DNA of 64,000 bases from Penelope pileata (taxonomy: Eukaryota; Chordata; Aves; Galliformes; Cracidae). Position 1 is the first letter of the stretch. Each line of letters starts with the position of its first letter. The position numbers and the translations under genes were made by a program. The notes below the pieces were generated by a model, which was not told the DNA's origin, ran no database searches, and saw only the letters and a list, made by a program, of their open reading frames with translations. The stretch covers positions 826,421 to 890,420 of the forward strand of contig WBMW01000582.1 in assembly GCA_013396635.1 (NCBI GenBank). Reading direction: 5' to 3'. This document shows, in pieces, positions 51,334 through 61,784 of this stretch.

Positions 51334-53958
51334 TGACAGGTATACAAAAACACTCCATGCTGAAATATGCACTTTACATATACCTGCAGTTCCCATCTCC
51401 CTCTTTTGTTTTTTAAATAGTTAAGCTAACTTGCCAACATTTTCTTTTCCTTTTGTGCTTGTATTTTGACCTGATGAACTATTATTCTATATCTGTTAAG
51501 ATGCAAGCAACCAACACTTGATATCCTTTACATTTAACTCTGAACAAAAAGTCCCCTTCACTTCTATTGCTGCTATGACTATAGCAACTATGAAATTGGC
51601 AGTCAACTGCAGTGCCACTTCCATCTGCAAATTTTCCTGAAAAGCAATTGCCACAACACACATTGTGATGTACAGCAGCCAATCTCGGAGTTCCTGGATC
51701 ATGCCTGCACTCTTCTATTTGCTCCTTTGCTGCTGAGCTGTCAAGATGTTCTCAGACAGAAATGGTACTAGAAAACTTACACAAGAGGTTGTATGGGACA
51801 GCAGTAATGACCACTTGAAATTCTTGCAGCAAGAGCAGTTTAAAACAGAGTACAAGTTTTGTTTTTCTTGCCTTCCCTCCCGACTTTCTCTTCTCAGCTG
51901 TCCACACTTACTTCACAGCTTCTCAGCAACATCATTGTTCAAGGACAAACATCAGGTAACTCTCCAACAAATAAACAAAATCAGTATCTTTGCTGTATTT
52001 AGCCTATGGTTAACCAGAACTCACTCCTACAACAAATACACCAAGACAACAGCACTGAGTCGGGACACACAAAGTAAAGGAATGAGTACTGAATGGGACT
52101 ACATAAAAGGCAGCTTCTGAAGCATACGTTAAGTGGAAAGTAAATAGAAAAAGCTTAGTGCTACAGATGCTAATGAAAAACTATCAAAACTTCTCTGTCT
52201 GGACTTTAATGGTATCTTCACAGAAAAGATTTCAGAACTATGCTTTAAAAAATTCAAGTAAATCAAATAATATGCTTCTGTGCTTGTGAGAAACTAGTTG
52301 CTAAGCCCTCCTCTTTCAGAAGTCAGATTCCATTGTCAGGGAAATCACCGATGCCCTGAGCACTAAGGGACCCTGCCTTGTTCCTGCTGCAATTGGCAGA
52401 GTGTGTCTGCGTCCCTGGCTACAGGGAGCAATGAGCTCATCACACAGCATCGTGTGCACCGTCCACGAGGCTGCTGGCACACGCTCCCATCTGCGGATAC
52501 CACTGATTGAAGTAGCAGCACTACAGTGCCTGCCAAAAGCCTTCAGTCTCCCAGGGTCAACAGCGTGAATATAGCAGGTGCTAACTTAAGCTCTATCTTT
52601 GAGGTTTTAGGCTCATGTAGTTGGTGTGAGCCTGGCCAATGCAATGTGACACATGAAGAGGGCAGAACAGCGTTCCACATCCAGTGGCATGGGTGCCCCT
52701 TAGTTTTACGTGCCAAGCCTAGACAAAGAGTTTCTTCCCTAAATTTTGGCGCGCACACAGCTTTTCTTACTAGGGCATCGTTTGCTACTATTCTGAAGTC
52801 TGTGTTAGAAACAGAGAATTCAGTAAAACTGGAAACCAGCTAAGAGGGGGGAAAAAAAGCACACTTTCTTTTCCAGTCATTAAAGGCAGCACAAGCTTTG
52901 GAAGCGCTTAAAGAACACATACAGAAACCCAGTAATCTCCAAGCTGCGTACATTAAATCTCTGGAATAGATGTCAGCTACGAACAATAACGGGTCACTTC
53001 CAAGTCCAAACATGGAACCTTAATGCATTTTTGCCATTGTTTGTCTCATTAACACTTCAGAGATCTACTCACACTATGAGGGAAAAAATCTGTCAAGAAG
53101 TAAAAAAGCCACCCTGCTTCCATATGCCAGGGAATTTATTAACCAACAATGTATCTGCATTACACAGAAATCATATCTAATGATTTTCATGTACCTGTCA
53201 TATGTCAAATGCCATCCAAGAATTCTTGGTGAATAAACAAGCACATAAGGGAATACAGCTGGAGAAATGCATAAACACCTATACATTCAAATCCTTAGAC
53301 ACCTTCAAAATACTTTAAAGAAAATTACAGAAAAATTCTTTAAGAGTTGGGTGATTCATTCCATCAAATGCAGCTCTATGAAAGAGGAATAGGTAAATGC
53401 AGTAAAGTATCAACTTTCCCTCTTACCTGAAGAGAAAATTAAACTTTCTGGTCAAAAGGCAACTGAACAAAAGAGGAAGTCATAATAAATACCTGAAATG
53501 CACTTACAAATATCAGTTCCAGAAGGCCAGGAAAATTGCAGATCGAAAGACCAGTGACAACACTAAATGAGCACTACACTACTGATCTTATTTGCTCATT
53601 TGAGATTACATCCAGCTATTATTTTTTTAAATGCATGTTGCTTACAGTTTGTCTGCTATGAAACCTTCATTAAGCAAGCACAACTGCAAATAGCAGTTAG
53701 GTCCATGGTCCTGTCAAGCGTCCGCAAGAAGATCTGTGCCATTTGGTTCTCCAGTGAAAAACTTCCTGTTAAATAACTGACACTGCAAACATAAATCCTT
53801 AGTGCACAGAACAATTTTTCAGAAGCCTGTCAGCAAAACAAGTCCATACAAAAGACCAAGATACAAAATGCTCACCAATAATATGAAAAGATGTTACAGA
53901 CACTCATATAAAAGATGCACTTTAAATTAACTGATTAGTCTGAAACACAAATTCTTAC

Positions 53959-54049
53959 CTGCCTCAACAATTTCTCAACAGCTGACATGACCATGAGCCC
54001 TCTCCACACAACCGGCGCAGTCTCTTCTATCAAGAAACCCATAGACATG
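53959..54049 (-). CDS. NUBPL: NUBPL exon 6
   Basis: A 91-nt exon with acceptor TTGTTTCAG and donor GTAAG. It completes the split cysteine codon (TG|C) of exon 5 and encodes MSMGFLIEETAPVVWRGLMV then MSAVEKLLRQ, ending in phase 0. The PVVWRGLMVMSAxEKLLRQ stretch is almost identical to human NUBPL and to the conserved WRGPM-type motif of the Mrp family. It lies only 87 bp from exon 5. Confidence 0.98.
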
Positions 54050-54136
54050 CTGAAACAATGAAGCAAAGACTTATATTTGGTATCCTGCTGGAAAGTTATC
54101 TGTAAAGAAGTTTGATTTGAAATAAAACATGCTCAC
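54050..54136 (-). other. NUBPL: NUBPL intron 5 (87 bp)
   Basis: A very small intron, GTGAGC...TTTCAG on the gene strand. Its first bases complete a TGG codon and are followed at once by TGA, so retention would end translation one residue after exon 5. An additional CTTTACAG lies inside it and could act as an alternative acceptor. Confidence 0.95.
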
Positions 54137-54176
54137 CATGCGATTCCATAGTTCTTAAGGGGCCTCATTAGATTTT
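54137..54176 (-). CDS. NUBPL: NUBPL exon 5
   Basis: A 40-nt mini-exon with acceptor TTTTATTTTAG and donor GTGAGC. It supplies two bases of a split codon, then NLMRPLKNYGIA and two bases (TG) of the next cysteine codon. Human NUBPL has NLMRPLLNYGIAC at this point. Too short to stand out as an open frame; found through homology and the phase match with exon 6. It is the most 5' exon visible in the window. Confidence 0.95.
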
Positions 54177-55172
54177 CTAAAATAAAAGGCAAACAAGTTG
54201 TTTTTGGGAGGGTTGTTTCTTTTATTTGTTTTAAAGAAATAAGCTTAGACAAAACTTTTCCTTTTAAGAGCAGTTTTCCTTCTCTACCAACAGCATTTGT
54301 CTATTTTCCCCCTCGTTCCATCAATATATTTATATATGTGTAACTTTATCTAATCTACTCGAGGTCCTGGCCCCACTTTTTCTTTGGTTGCAACATTTTA
54401 CCGGTACCATTCAGGTCCTGCCAGAAAAACAGTGCATTTGCCCATAATACAGCATCACTTCCTGCTGCTGAAACTTAGATCCCACCTGCTTATACAAAAT
54501 CTCCATGCCTCGGGGCTTGTATCTCCTATTAGGCAGACCTCTACTTCTCCAATACTTTGGTAACTGCTGAGACACAATAAGTCCTACAACATTTTGTGAT
54601 TAACTAATATCACAGTTAAAAACTAAATAAAATAACCTCGTGAATCAGGGGATCATACCCTTTAAAACATCAGTGTTTCAGGGAATTAAGTCTGCTCTGG
54701 AACCCCAGATGAGAGGTACAAAGTAAAGCCACCTCTAAATTACATGCTGTTAATAGTTCTGGAGAAAGTCTGCAGGACTTAAAAATTCCCGTAGGTACAC
54801 AATATGCTTTTTTGCACACTGCAAAGGTAACATCCTTGTCACGCTCCCTACGCCTTCCTGTGCTTTCCAGTGTCAAGAAAAAAAAAGGCAAAATACTAGA
54901 ACTGTTTTGCTGGCAAGAGGATGAGTCAGCAGAAAGTAAACAAACAATAAGACAACATGAGTGCACTCAAAACAAAAATTCCCCCAAAGACAAAAACTCT
55001 TCTTTCATTATAGTCTCTGCCACCTAAGTTCACAACTTACCTCAAAAATGGCACATGCATACAAAAAAAAAAAATACAAACGGAATTTTATTTGAGCCTA
55101 ACCTGTTTATTTTAAGAGCATGAACAGGCAGGAACCAGCAGAAAGCAGCAAGAACACTTCGAGTCACAAAAA

Positions 55173-55194
55173 ATAATATAATATATATATATTT
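55173..55194. repeat. AT-rich (TA)n tract
   Basis: Imperfect ATAATATAATATATATATAT stretch; a simple repeat. Confidence 0.8.
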
Positions 55195-55473
55195 TGACAG
55201 AAATCTCTGATGCATCCAAAGCAAACACATATTATATTCACTTTTTAAAATTTTATATATGAGGTGCATTCAAAGCTGAATTCCAAATTCAAACAAAATA
55301 GCACCCAAGAGCACTCAAATTAAACAGCTAAAATATACAGATGTAAGCTTTCAAGCAATCAAGTAAGCAGGCATTTGAGCCATGTAATTTTGTAGAAATA
55401 TGGCCGAAAATAAATTCAGTGCAATTGTCGTATTCACAGTGTTTTGGTTTCTAAGTCAAAAAGAACAAAAAAC

Positions 55474-55930
55474 AAGCTTGAGAAGTGGGCCCACTGTGAA
55501 CTTAATGAGGTTCAACAAGGCAAGTGCAAGGTGTTGGACTTGGGTTGGGGCAATCCCAGATATGCGTATAGACCAGGAGAAGAACTCATTGAGAGAAACT
55601 CTGTGGAGAAGGACTTGGGGCTCCTGGTGGCCAAAAAGCTGGAGATGAGCCAGCAGTGTGTGCTTGCAGCCCGAAAGGCCAATGGTATCCTGGGCTGCAA
55701 TGGTTTTAAACTAACGGAGGTAGACATAGGTTAGATGTCAGAAGGAAAATTTTCATTCAGAGGGTGGTGAGGTGCTGGCACAGGCTGCCCATCCCTGCAG
55801 GTGTTCAAGGCCAGGTTGGATGGGGCCCTGGGCAGCCTGATCCCGTGGGTGGCAGCCCTGCCCACAGCAGTGAGTTGGAACTAGATAGTCTTTAAGGTCC
55901 CTTCCAACTCAAGCCATTCTATGATTTTAG
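55474..55930 (+). mobile_element. CR1 LINE fragment with internal deletion
   Basis: Starts within ORF2 (agaagtgggcccactgtgaa, then ttcaacaaggcaagtgcaag). It reads WAHCELNEVQQGKCKVLDLG and NSVEKDLGLLVAKKLEMSQQ, then jumps near 55698 from the ORF2 segment to the 3' part (tggttttaaactaacggagg). It ends with ccttccaactcaagccattctatga split across 55901-55925. Several hundred bases of CR1 seem to be missing at the jump. Antisense to NUBPL and inactive. Confidence 0.93.
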
Positions 55931-57999
55931 GAGTTCAGAAAACTAAACAAATCACTTGCATCACTTGCATTCAGGAAATAACAAAACTGTTACTGGAAAA
56001 GCGATGGGCTTGGACTGATTCCCTGACCTAGCCAAGCACATTTGTGTGCTGTTCAGCTCAGTTTTTAGTCAGGGCTTAGTTTGGTGGCATTATGTGTCTA
56101 ACCACATTTCTGGTACTGAGGCTTACTTCTTTTCCCCTGCAGCAAGACAGCTTTGCTATGAAGATGCTGATGACATCTGAACTTAAGCCTAGAGCCACCT
56201 CTAGGCACTGCTTTTGGTGTCCTTGTAAACAACACACATCTTGCCACAAGCTATAATACTGTTAACAGGCTCGAGAAAAAAAGACTGCTTTTATATTTAC
56301 CTATGAAAAGTTGTTTTGTTTAAGAAAAAAAAAAAAAAGTAACTGCAACAGCATTTATCACTGCAGTATCAAGGTCTGCTTGAAAAAGTAACAATTACAG
56401 ATGGGGGGAAAAAAAAAGAAAACAAAAAGGGAAGGGCAATTCCTGACTGCTCAGCATGTGAGGATAAGAAATTGGAAGATAGGAAGAATGGGAAAGATAC
56501 AGAAAGTCTGAGAACGTTGAGGAAGTTGAAAGTACTCATGCAACCTCTCAGTTCAATCCAGGTGTTCTAAAATACATCAGTCAAATATCTGAGACTAACA
56601 CCTCAACATCCACAACCTGCACAGACCGTTTCCTCCATATAGAGCCCAGGTGAGCCATGTGAACCTCATGCAATGGACACACCTTCATCTCAATCTCCTC
56701 AGCAACAGGAGAGTTGCTGTGGGCGCACAGTGCTGACCTACAAGCCAAAGAGGGACTCTGTTGCTCAGATGTGTGCACTGTTCTCAACAGCAGAGTTTCA
56801 TTTTGTAAAAACTGGATCCTAGCTCCTTGGTTAACAACAAGGGCAGTAAATTGCTCAGAGGAGCAAGATTTAATCAAGTTCATACACTGCACAAGAACAA
56901 TTCCCAACCTGCTGTATTCTGGCTTATAACATGCTGCATATTCTCAAAATAGTACAAAATCCAGTAAAGCACCCCCACTGTTTGCCTACTGCTAAAAAGC
57001 ATTCTTGAGAATATCTCAAACCTAAAGTGCTTCAGTGGGCTCTGGTAATCACCCTTGGCCTCATCAAACGCAACAGGCATTCTTCCTCCTTCACCCTGGG
57101 CCTCATGAACATTTTCTAAAGCAAATCACGTTGAGAAGATTAAGCTAAATGAGATCTCAGTAACATCTCTATTTCCTGTTTATTTCAGAGTATAGTTAAC
57201 ACTTCCTTCTCTGTTATCAAATGCCTACCATATAGCTTAAGAAAGCAAGAAATACACAATAAATCTGATTTCCTAAAATCATAACACAGCCATACTGTAT
57301 CAGTTGATATCAGTTCCCTTGTCTGCAAATTCTAAGCAAGTTTGACAACCCTAAATAAAAGGGTTCTGTGTTTTCCCTGGATGTACAAAGTCAGATCAAT
57401 AAGATCAATACAGCACCAACTAAACATCAATAAGATGCCTTTTCTGTTAGGACACAAACAGGGCATTGGGAAAGGCAAACACATGCATATTCACGGAAAC
57501 AGCACAGCAGATCGCTGATTACAAGTGCTCTAGGACTGGTCTGAAGACTGGATTGTTACTTGGGGAAGAATGATGTTGAATGATGTTCAAGTCATTAGGA
57601 TAGATCTTCCACATCTCACAGTAGGTATGCTTTGGGTTCTGTATTTTTATAGAAAACCAAGCTTTGCAGATTAACCTAAGTAACTGAGTTACCCCATCCT
57701 TATTCTCTGCGAAGCCTGATGCAGTTGTTCAATGGTGGCCATATGTTAGTGCAGTACAAAGTAAGTATGGAGCTACAAATTCCATAGGAGGGGGATGTAT
57801 CAGCTCTTGGCTTAGTCTTCAAATGTCCACAGATGGAAGCATGAGAGCAAGCCAAAGCTTACATTCAGTCTTATCATGTAAGTAAGGACCATTATTCCAA
57901 AAGATTGCAATGTTATACTATTCCTCATTAAGGGCCAACACACTGCTTAAGAAAAGTGAGAGTAGCTTATTACACGGGTGTTATTTCTGTAACATCCAT

Positions 58000-58060
58000 G
58001 TAGGGAGGTATTATCTCATTTTACAGATGAGAAAATCCAGACACAGACTGTGAAACTGAC
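58000..58060 (+). mobile_element. MIR/L2-like ancient SINE/LINE relic
   Basis: The string gaggtattatctcatttta, then cagatgagaaaatccagaca, then cagactgtgaaactgac resembles the widely known 'ccattttacagatgaggaaa ctgaggcacagag' 3' core of MIR and related L2-tailed SINEs. Such relics are rare but present in birds. The match is short; the assignment rests on pattern recognition. Confidence 0.5.
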
Positions 58061-60369
58061 TGTGCTGCTGATTATTGCAGAATCCTGCAGACCTGGGAGA
58101 CCTGTGCTGCATTCCTCCAAAGGATGACAGAAGAGAGCCATGGCTGTGCTTATCTTCAGTGTTAGCAAGCATGTAACAGCAGCTGATAAACAGTTTTATT
58201 GCTCAAACCATGCCTTTTCCCTTGAAACTGAAAGAATTAAAATAAAAACGGCAAACCAATGCATAAACAGTATAGAACAGAAAAAACGTAGAAGAAAATC
58301 ACAGTACATATTGTCTGTAATACATGAGTCTCTGAACGGCAGTTTATCATCTCATATTTAAGTGTTAGAAGAACAGCTTTAAAAGCATATTTAGAAGTGT
58401 ATTTCTAGATATCTCATAACTTTAAGCATTCCTTCATCTTCCATGGTATTCTATTTAAACAAAAACCACACAGTAATTCCTCTGCATACATTTATCAGAA
58501 TTTTAGCAAGCTGGTACTTCTTCATAGTTTACACAAAACCTAACAGATCTGCTGCTGTTTGTGCAGCTCAGCATTAGCTGAGGTTTTCACAACAAATTGC
58601 TATTTTCCACCTTCTCACATCTCAGCCATGTCTCTGCCTGAAACACAGAAGATGTATGGCATGACAAAACACTTGGCCACCATGCTAGTCAGAGAGTGAA
58701 TAAGACAGTGCAGAATAGTCTGTGGATTCCAGCACATTAAACAAAATCATCTGAGACAAACTCAATTAATGTGCCATACATACTGACAAGCTGAAACAGA
58801 TTTTCAGCATGGTCACTTGTAAAATCTCAAAAATTTTTGCATCATTTAGTTTTCAATTGTGTCCAATTTCACGCTGCAATGACTACGGAATATTCTATCA
58901 ATCTAAGTTAGGCCTCCAACTTACACAAAACTTTCTGTTAATTACAGCAAACAGTAATTTTCATATGTCTGTTGCTATGCAGAAATTTACGGAAGTTATT
59001 TGCAGTTTATTTTCAAAGTCAGCTCCCAAGGTCAGTATTCTTCAATGAGAGGATTCAGTTTCCAGTCAAGGACATGAAGGCTCTAACTGATACAGGGTTG
59101 AACATAAAAGACTTCCAACAACCACAAAGAAAAAAAGTAGATGTCTTCAGTACATTCCCAGAGATTAATCATTCCTAAACAGTGGAAAAAGTGACAATAA
59201 GACAGGAAGGGAAAAAGTACCAAAAAGGTGGGGTCTCCCATGTGTAAACAGAAATGTCTCCCACCACTCCTGATGCCTTCACGAGCTGAGGATGCATGCA
59301 GCCACTTTTGTTGGGGACGCAGAGGAGAGCCATACATACTGAAAAGGCAGCTCAACATCAGAAAACACACTCCAGCACATTTTAAACAGCACACATTTCC
59401 TGTACAAAAGCAACTTAACTCCACTCATGTTGCAGTAATGGGAAGGTAAGGCAGAAGGGAGGGGGGCAAATAGGCCCAGGTACTGCAGTCAGGGCATCCC
59501 ACAATAAAACAGAGCCCAACCTTCTTCTGATGGCAGGGGTGGGATGCTGTCACCAAAAGGAGGTTAGTCAGAAATTTTAAAAACCAAATCATCATTTTAA
59601 CTGCTTCTGCCAGAAGCTCAAGAATATTCTATGGCAAGTGACAGACTAATTGAGACTTCAGGTTTGATTTCACACTGTGTTATAAATTTATTTGCAGGAT
59701 TGCCCCAAAGGTACTACAATTTGTATTTTAAGCTTGAGGAAGGAGGGCTGAGATTTCCCATTACACCCTGTGCTAATAGAGTTATCTAACCATGGAGACA
59801 TCACAAATGCTTCAACCAAAGCAAACATCTGAAGAGAGTCAAAGAACATTATTCAGTGCTCATAACACAACTCAAATTTAAGAAATAAATGCATATAGGA
59901 ACGTAACTTTTTTCCTAAGATTTGCTTCTCATATTTAGTCAGCCTACCACTCCCACGACCTGAGTAGATTTTCACTGCTTTTTCTCCACCTGGTAGGCTG
60001 CAGAGGCAAAGCTCTGTGAAAGCTTTTTCATTAACGGGGCTATTTTGCACTTATGACATCATCAGGCCTACCTAAAAGCACAAGACCCAATTGTTTGCTG
60101 GAAGATTATACTTCAGAAGCAAATCTGACAAAAGTAAATAGCACAGTGATTTAGTCACGTCTTTGTTACATCTTCAGGCATTGCTGACTTGTTAGGTTTG
60201 TAATAAAAAGGGCTAGTTTTAAATATCTTGCCATTGCCTTCAATCGCAAACGCCCTTCTTAAAAATCACTAAAATAATCCACGTTTTGAAGAACTCTTAG
60301 ATCCTCATGGAGCCAAAAAAGTTGATAGTTTTTGTGGCTCAGAAGCTTTATTAGACTAATTTGGGCAGA

Positions 60370-60392
60370 TTTTTTTTTTTTTTTTTTTTTTT
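60370..60392. repeat. Poly-T run (23)
   Basis: Homopolymer of 23 T on the plus strand. On the gene strand it is poly-A, but no upstream AATAAA or processed-gene body is evident, so it looks like a simple repeat rather than a retrocopy tail. Confidence 0.9.
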
Positions 60393-61769
60393 AAAGTTCA
60401 TGGTACCTAGCAGAAATGGACTAACACAGCGCTCAGTTACCATGCTTCTGCCCTGACACACAAAATACAACAACACAAAAAAAAGTGGGTAGACTGATGT
60501 TATCTGAAGCTCTGCCTTGCTTCTGAGAAAGAGGGACTGCCCAAGCCAGTCACGTAATGCAAGACAACAGTAAACCAAAAGAGGGAGAACCATAAACACA
60601 AGAGACAGACATTCCCTGCACATCACCTTGAATTAAAGATTTCGATTCAAAAAACATTCCAGTGAAATAGAGACTGCCATTGCTTTCAAAGCAAAGCTAT
60701 GAAATTCAATACATCTGAGTCGAATCAGCTTTATTAGGCTATCTACTATAATACAACAAAAGAAATTGTAAGTGAAAATAAGGGGAAGGACTGTTCAAAG
60801 GATTGTATGCAATTTTAACAATGTTGAAGCTTCTGGACGCTAATAACAAATGAAAACTATGCAAAATTTGTTGACTCTCCATTGAAGAGAAAATAAAGTA
60901 TTGGTAGTATTTTGCATTTCTCATGAATCACCTCCATACATCCTTTTGTAATTTTATTTCATCAATCGTAGAATGAAGCTCTAAGTACAAGACTATGACT
61001 ATCAACTAAAAAAAGGGAAAGAGATTGTAGCTTCTAATCTTTTAATGTCACTTTTAAATTTTGTCACTACAGGGAAAGGATAGAAATACTTTTTTTTTTC
61101 CTGTTTTTGATGTATTCAGCTTCATTCTTTCTCCTGAATATGTACTCAGTTGTGAGAACACGCAGAGAAGAGAGAGGAAAGGTGAAAAATAAAGCAAGAA
61201 AATTTGAGATAAAACATGCAAGTGTACCAGTTCTTTAATTATACATCTAGTGGAGAAGAGGGATGGAAAAACTTATTTCTCTGCAATAAGAAAACAGGTA
61301 AATGTGTTCAGTATGCCAGAAGAAAAAAGAATCTTATTTTATGTACAGTTAAATGTGTATTCATCGTGTTATTATAATAAAATAATTTTGCAATTTGTTT
61401 CCAACATGTATAAAAGTTGGTTGAACCAGACAAACCATTTATATCTTGAAAAGTAAACATTGTAATGTAATGAATATGTGCTAGCCATAATCCATATCAA
61501 AATATTTATAATTACTGCACTGCAGGATTTTTAACATGAAGAGTAATATACTCTGCTTTGAAGTACCTTTCTTCTAGTTACAGTGTTTCAGTAATTTCTA
61601 TTTCAATAGCATTTAATAAAATTTGATTTGCCACATATCTAAAAAGACTGCTTTCTGTAAAAAGCTTTAATTACTATATATTTCTCACCTTATAGTCTTT
61701 TTTTTGTAATTTTGAATTATCTATAATGAAGAATAGAATTGTAATAAGTTAACTGTCTAGAGGTTTTTT

Positions 61770-61784
61770 GTATATATATATATT
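61770..61784. repeat. (TA)n microsatellite next to poly-T
   Basis: TGTATATATATATAT followed by a T run; simple repeat. Confidence 0.8.

Larger units (their letters stand above)
34575..53958 (-). other. NUBPL: NUBPL intron 6 (19.4 kb)
   Basis: GTAAG...TTCTAG intron, the largest in the window. It contains CR1 fragments at 37395-37655 (antisense), 48395-48835 (sense, old) and 51155-51333 (antisense), a dispersed repeat pair (43945-44174 and 47202-47355), two G/C-run 13-mers (38302-38314, 47358-47370) and poly-T at 40369-40385. Remaining sequence is AT-rich and unique, with no supported gene. Confidence 0.9.

Noticed and set aside
60370..60626. 23-T run with an adjacent minus-strand frame, considered as a processed pseudogene with poly-A tail
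   Set aside because: No polyadenylation hexamer precedes the tract on the gene strand and the adjacent sequence has no recognisable coding content.
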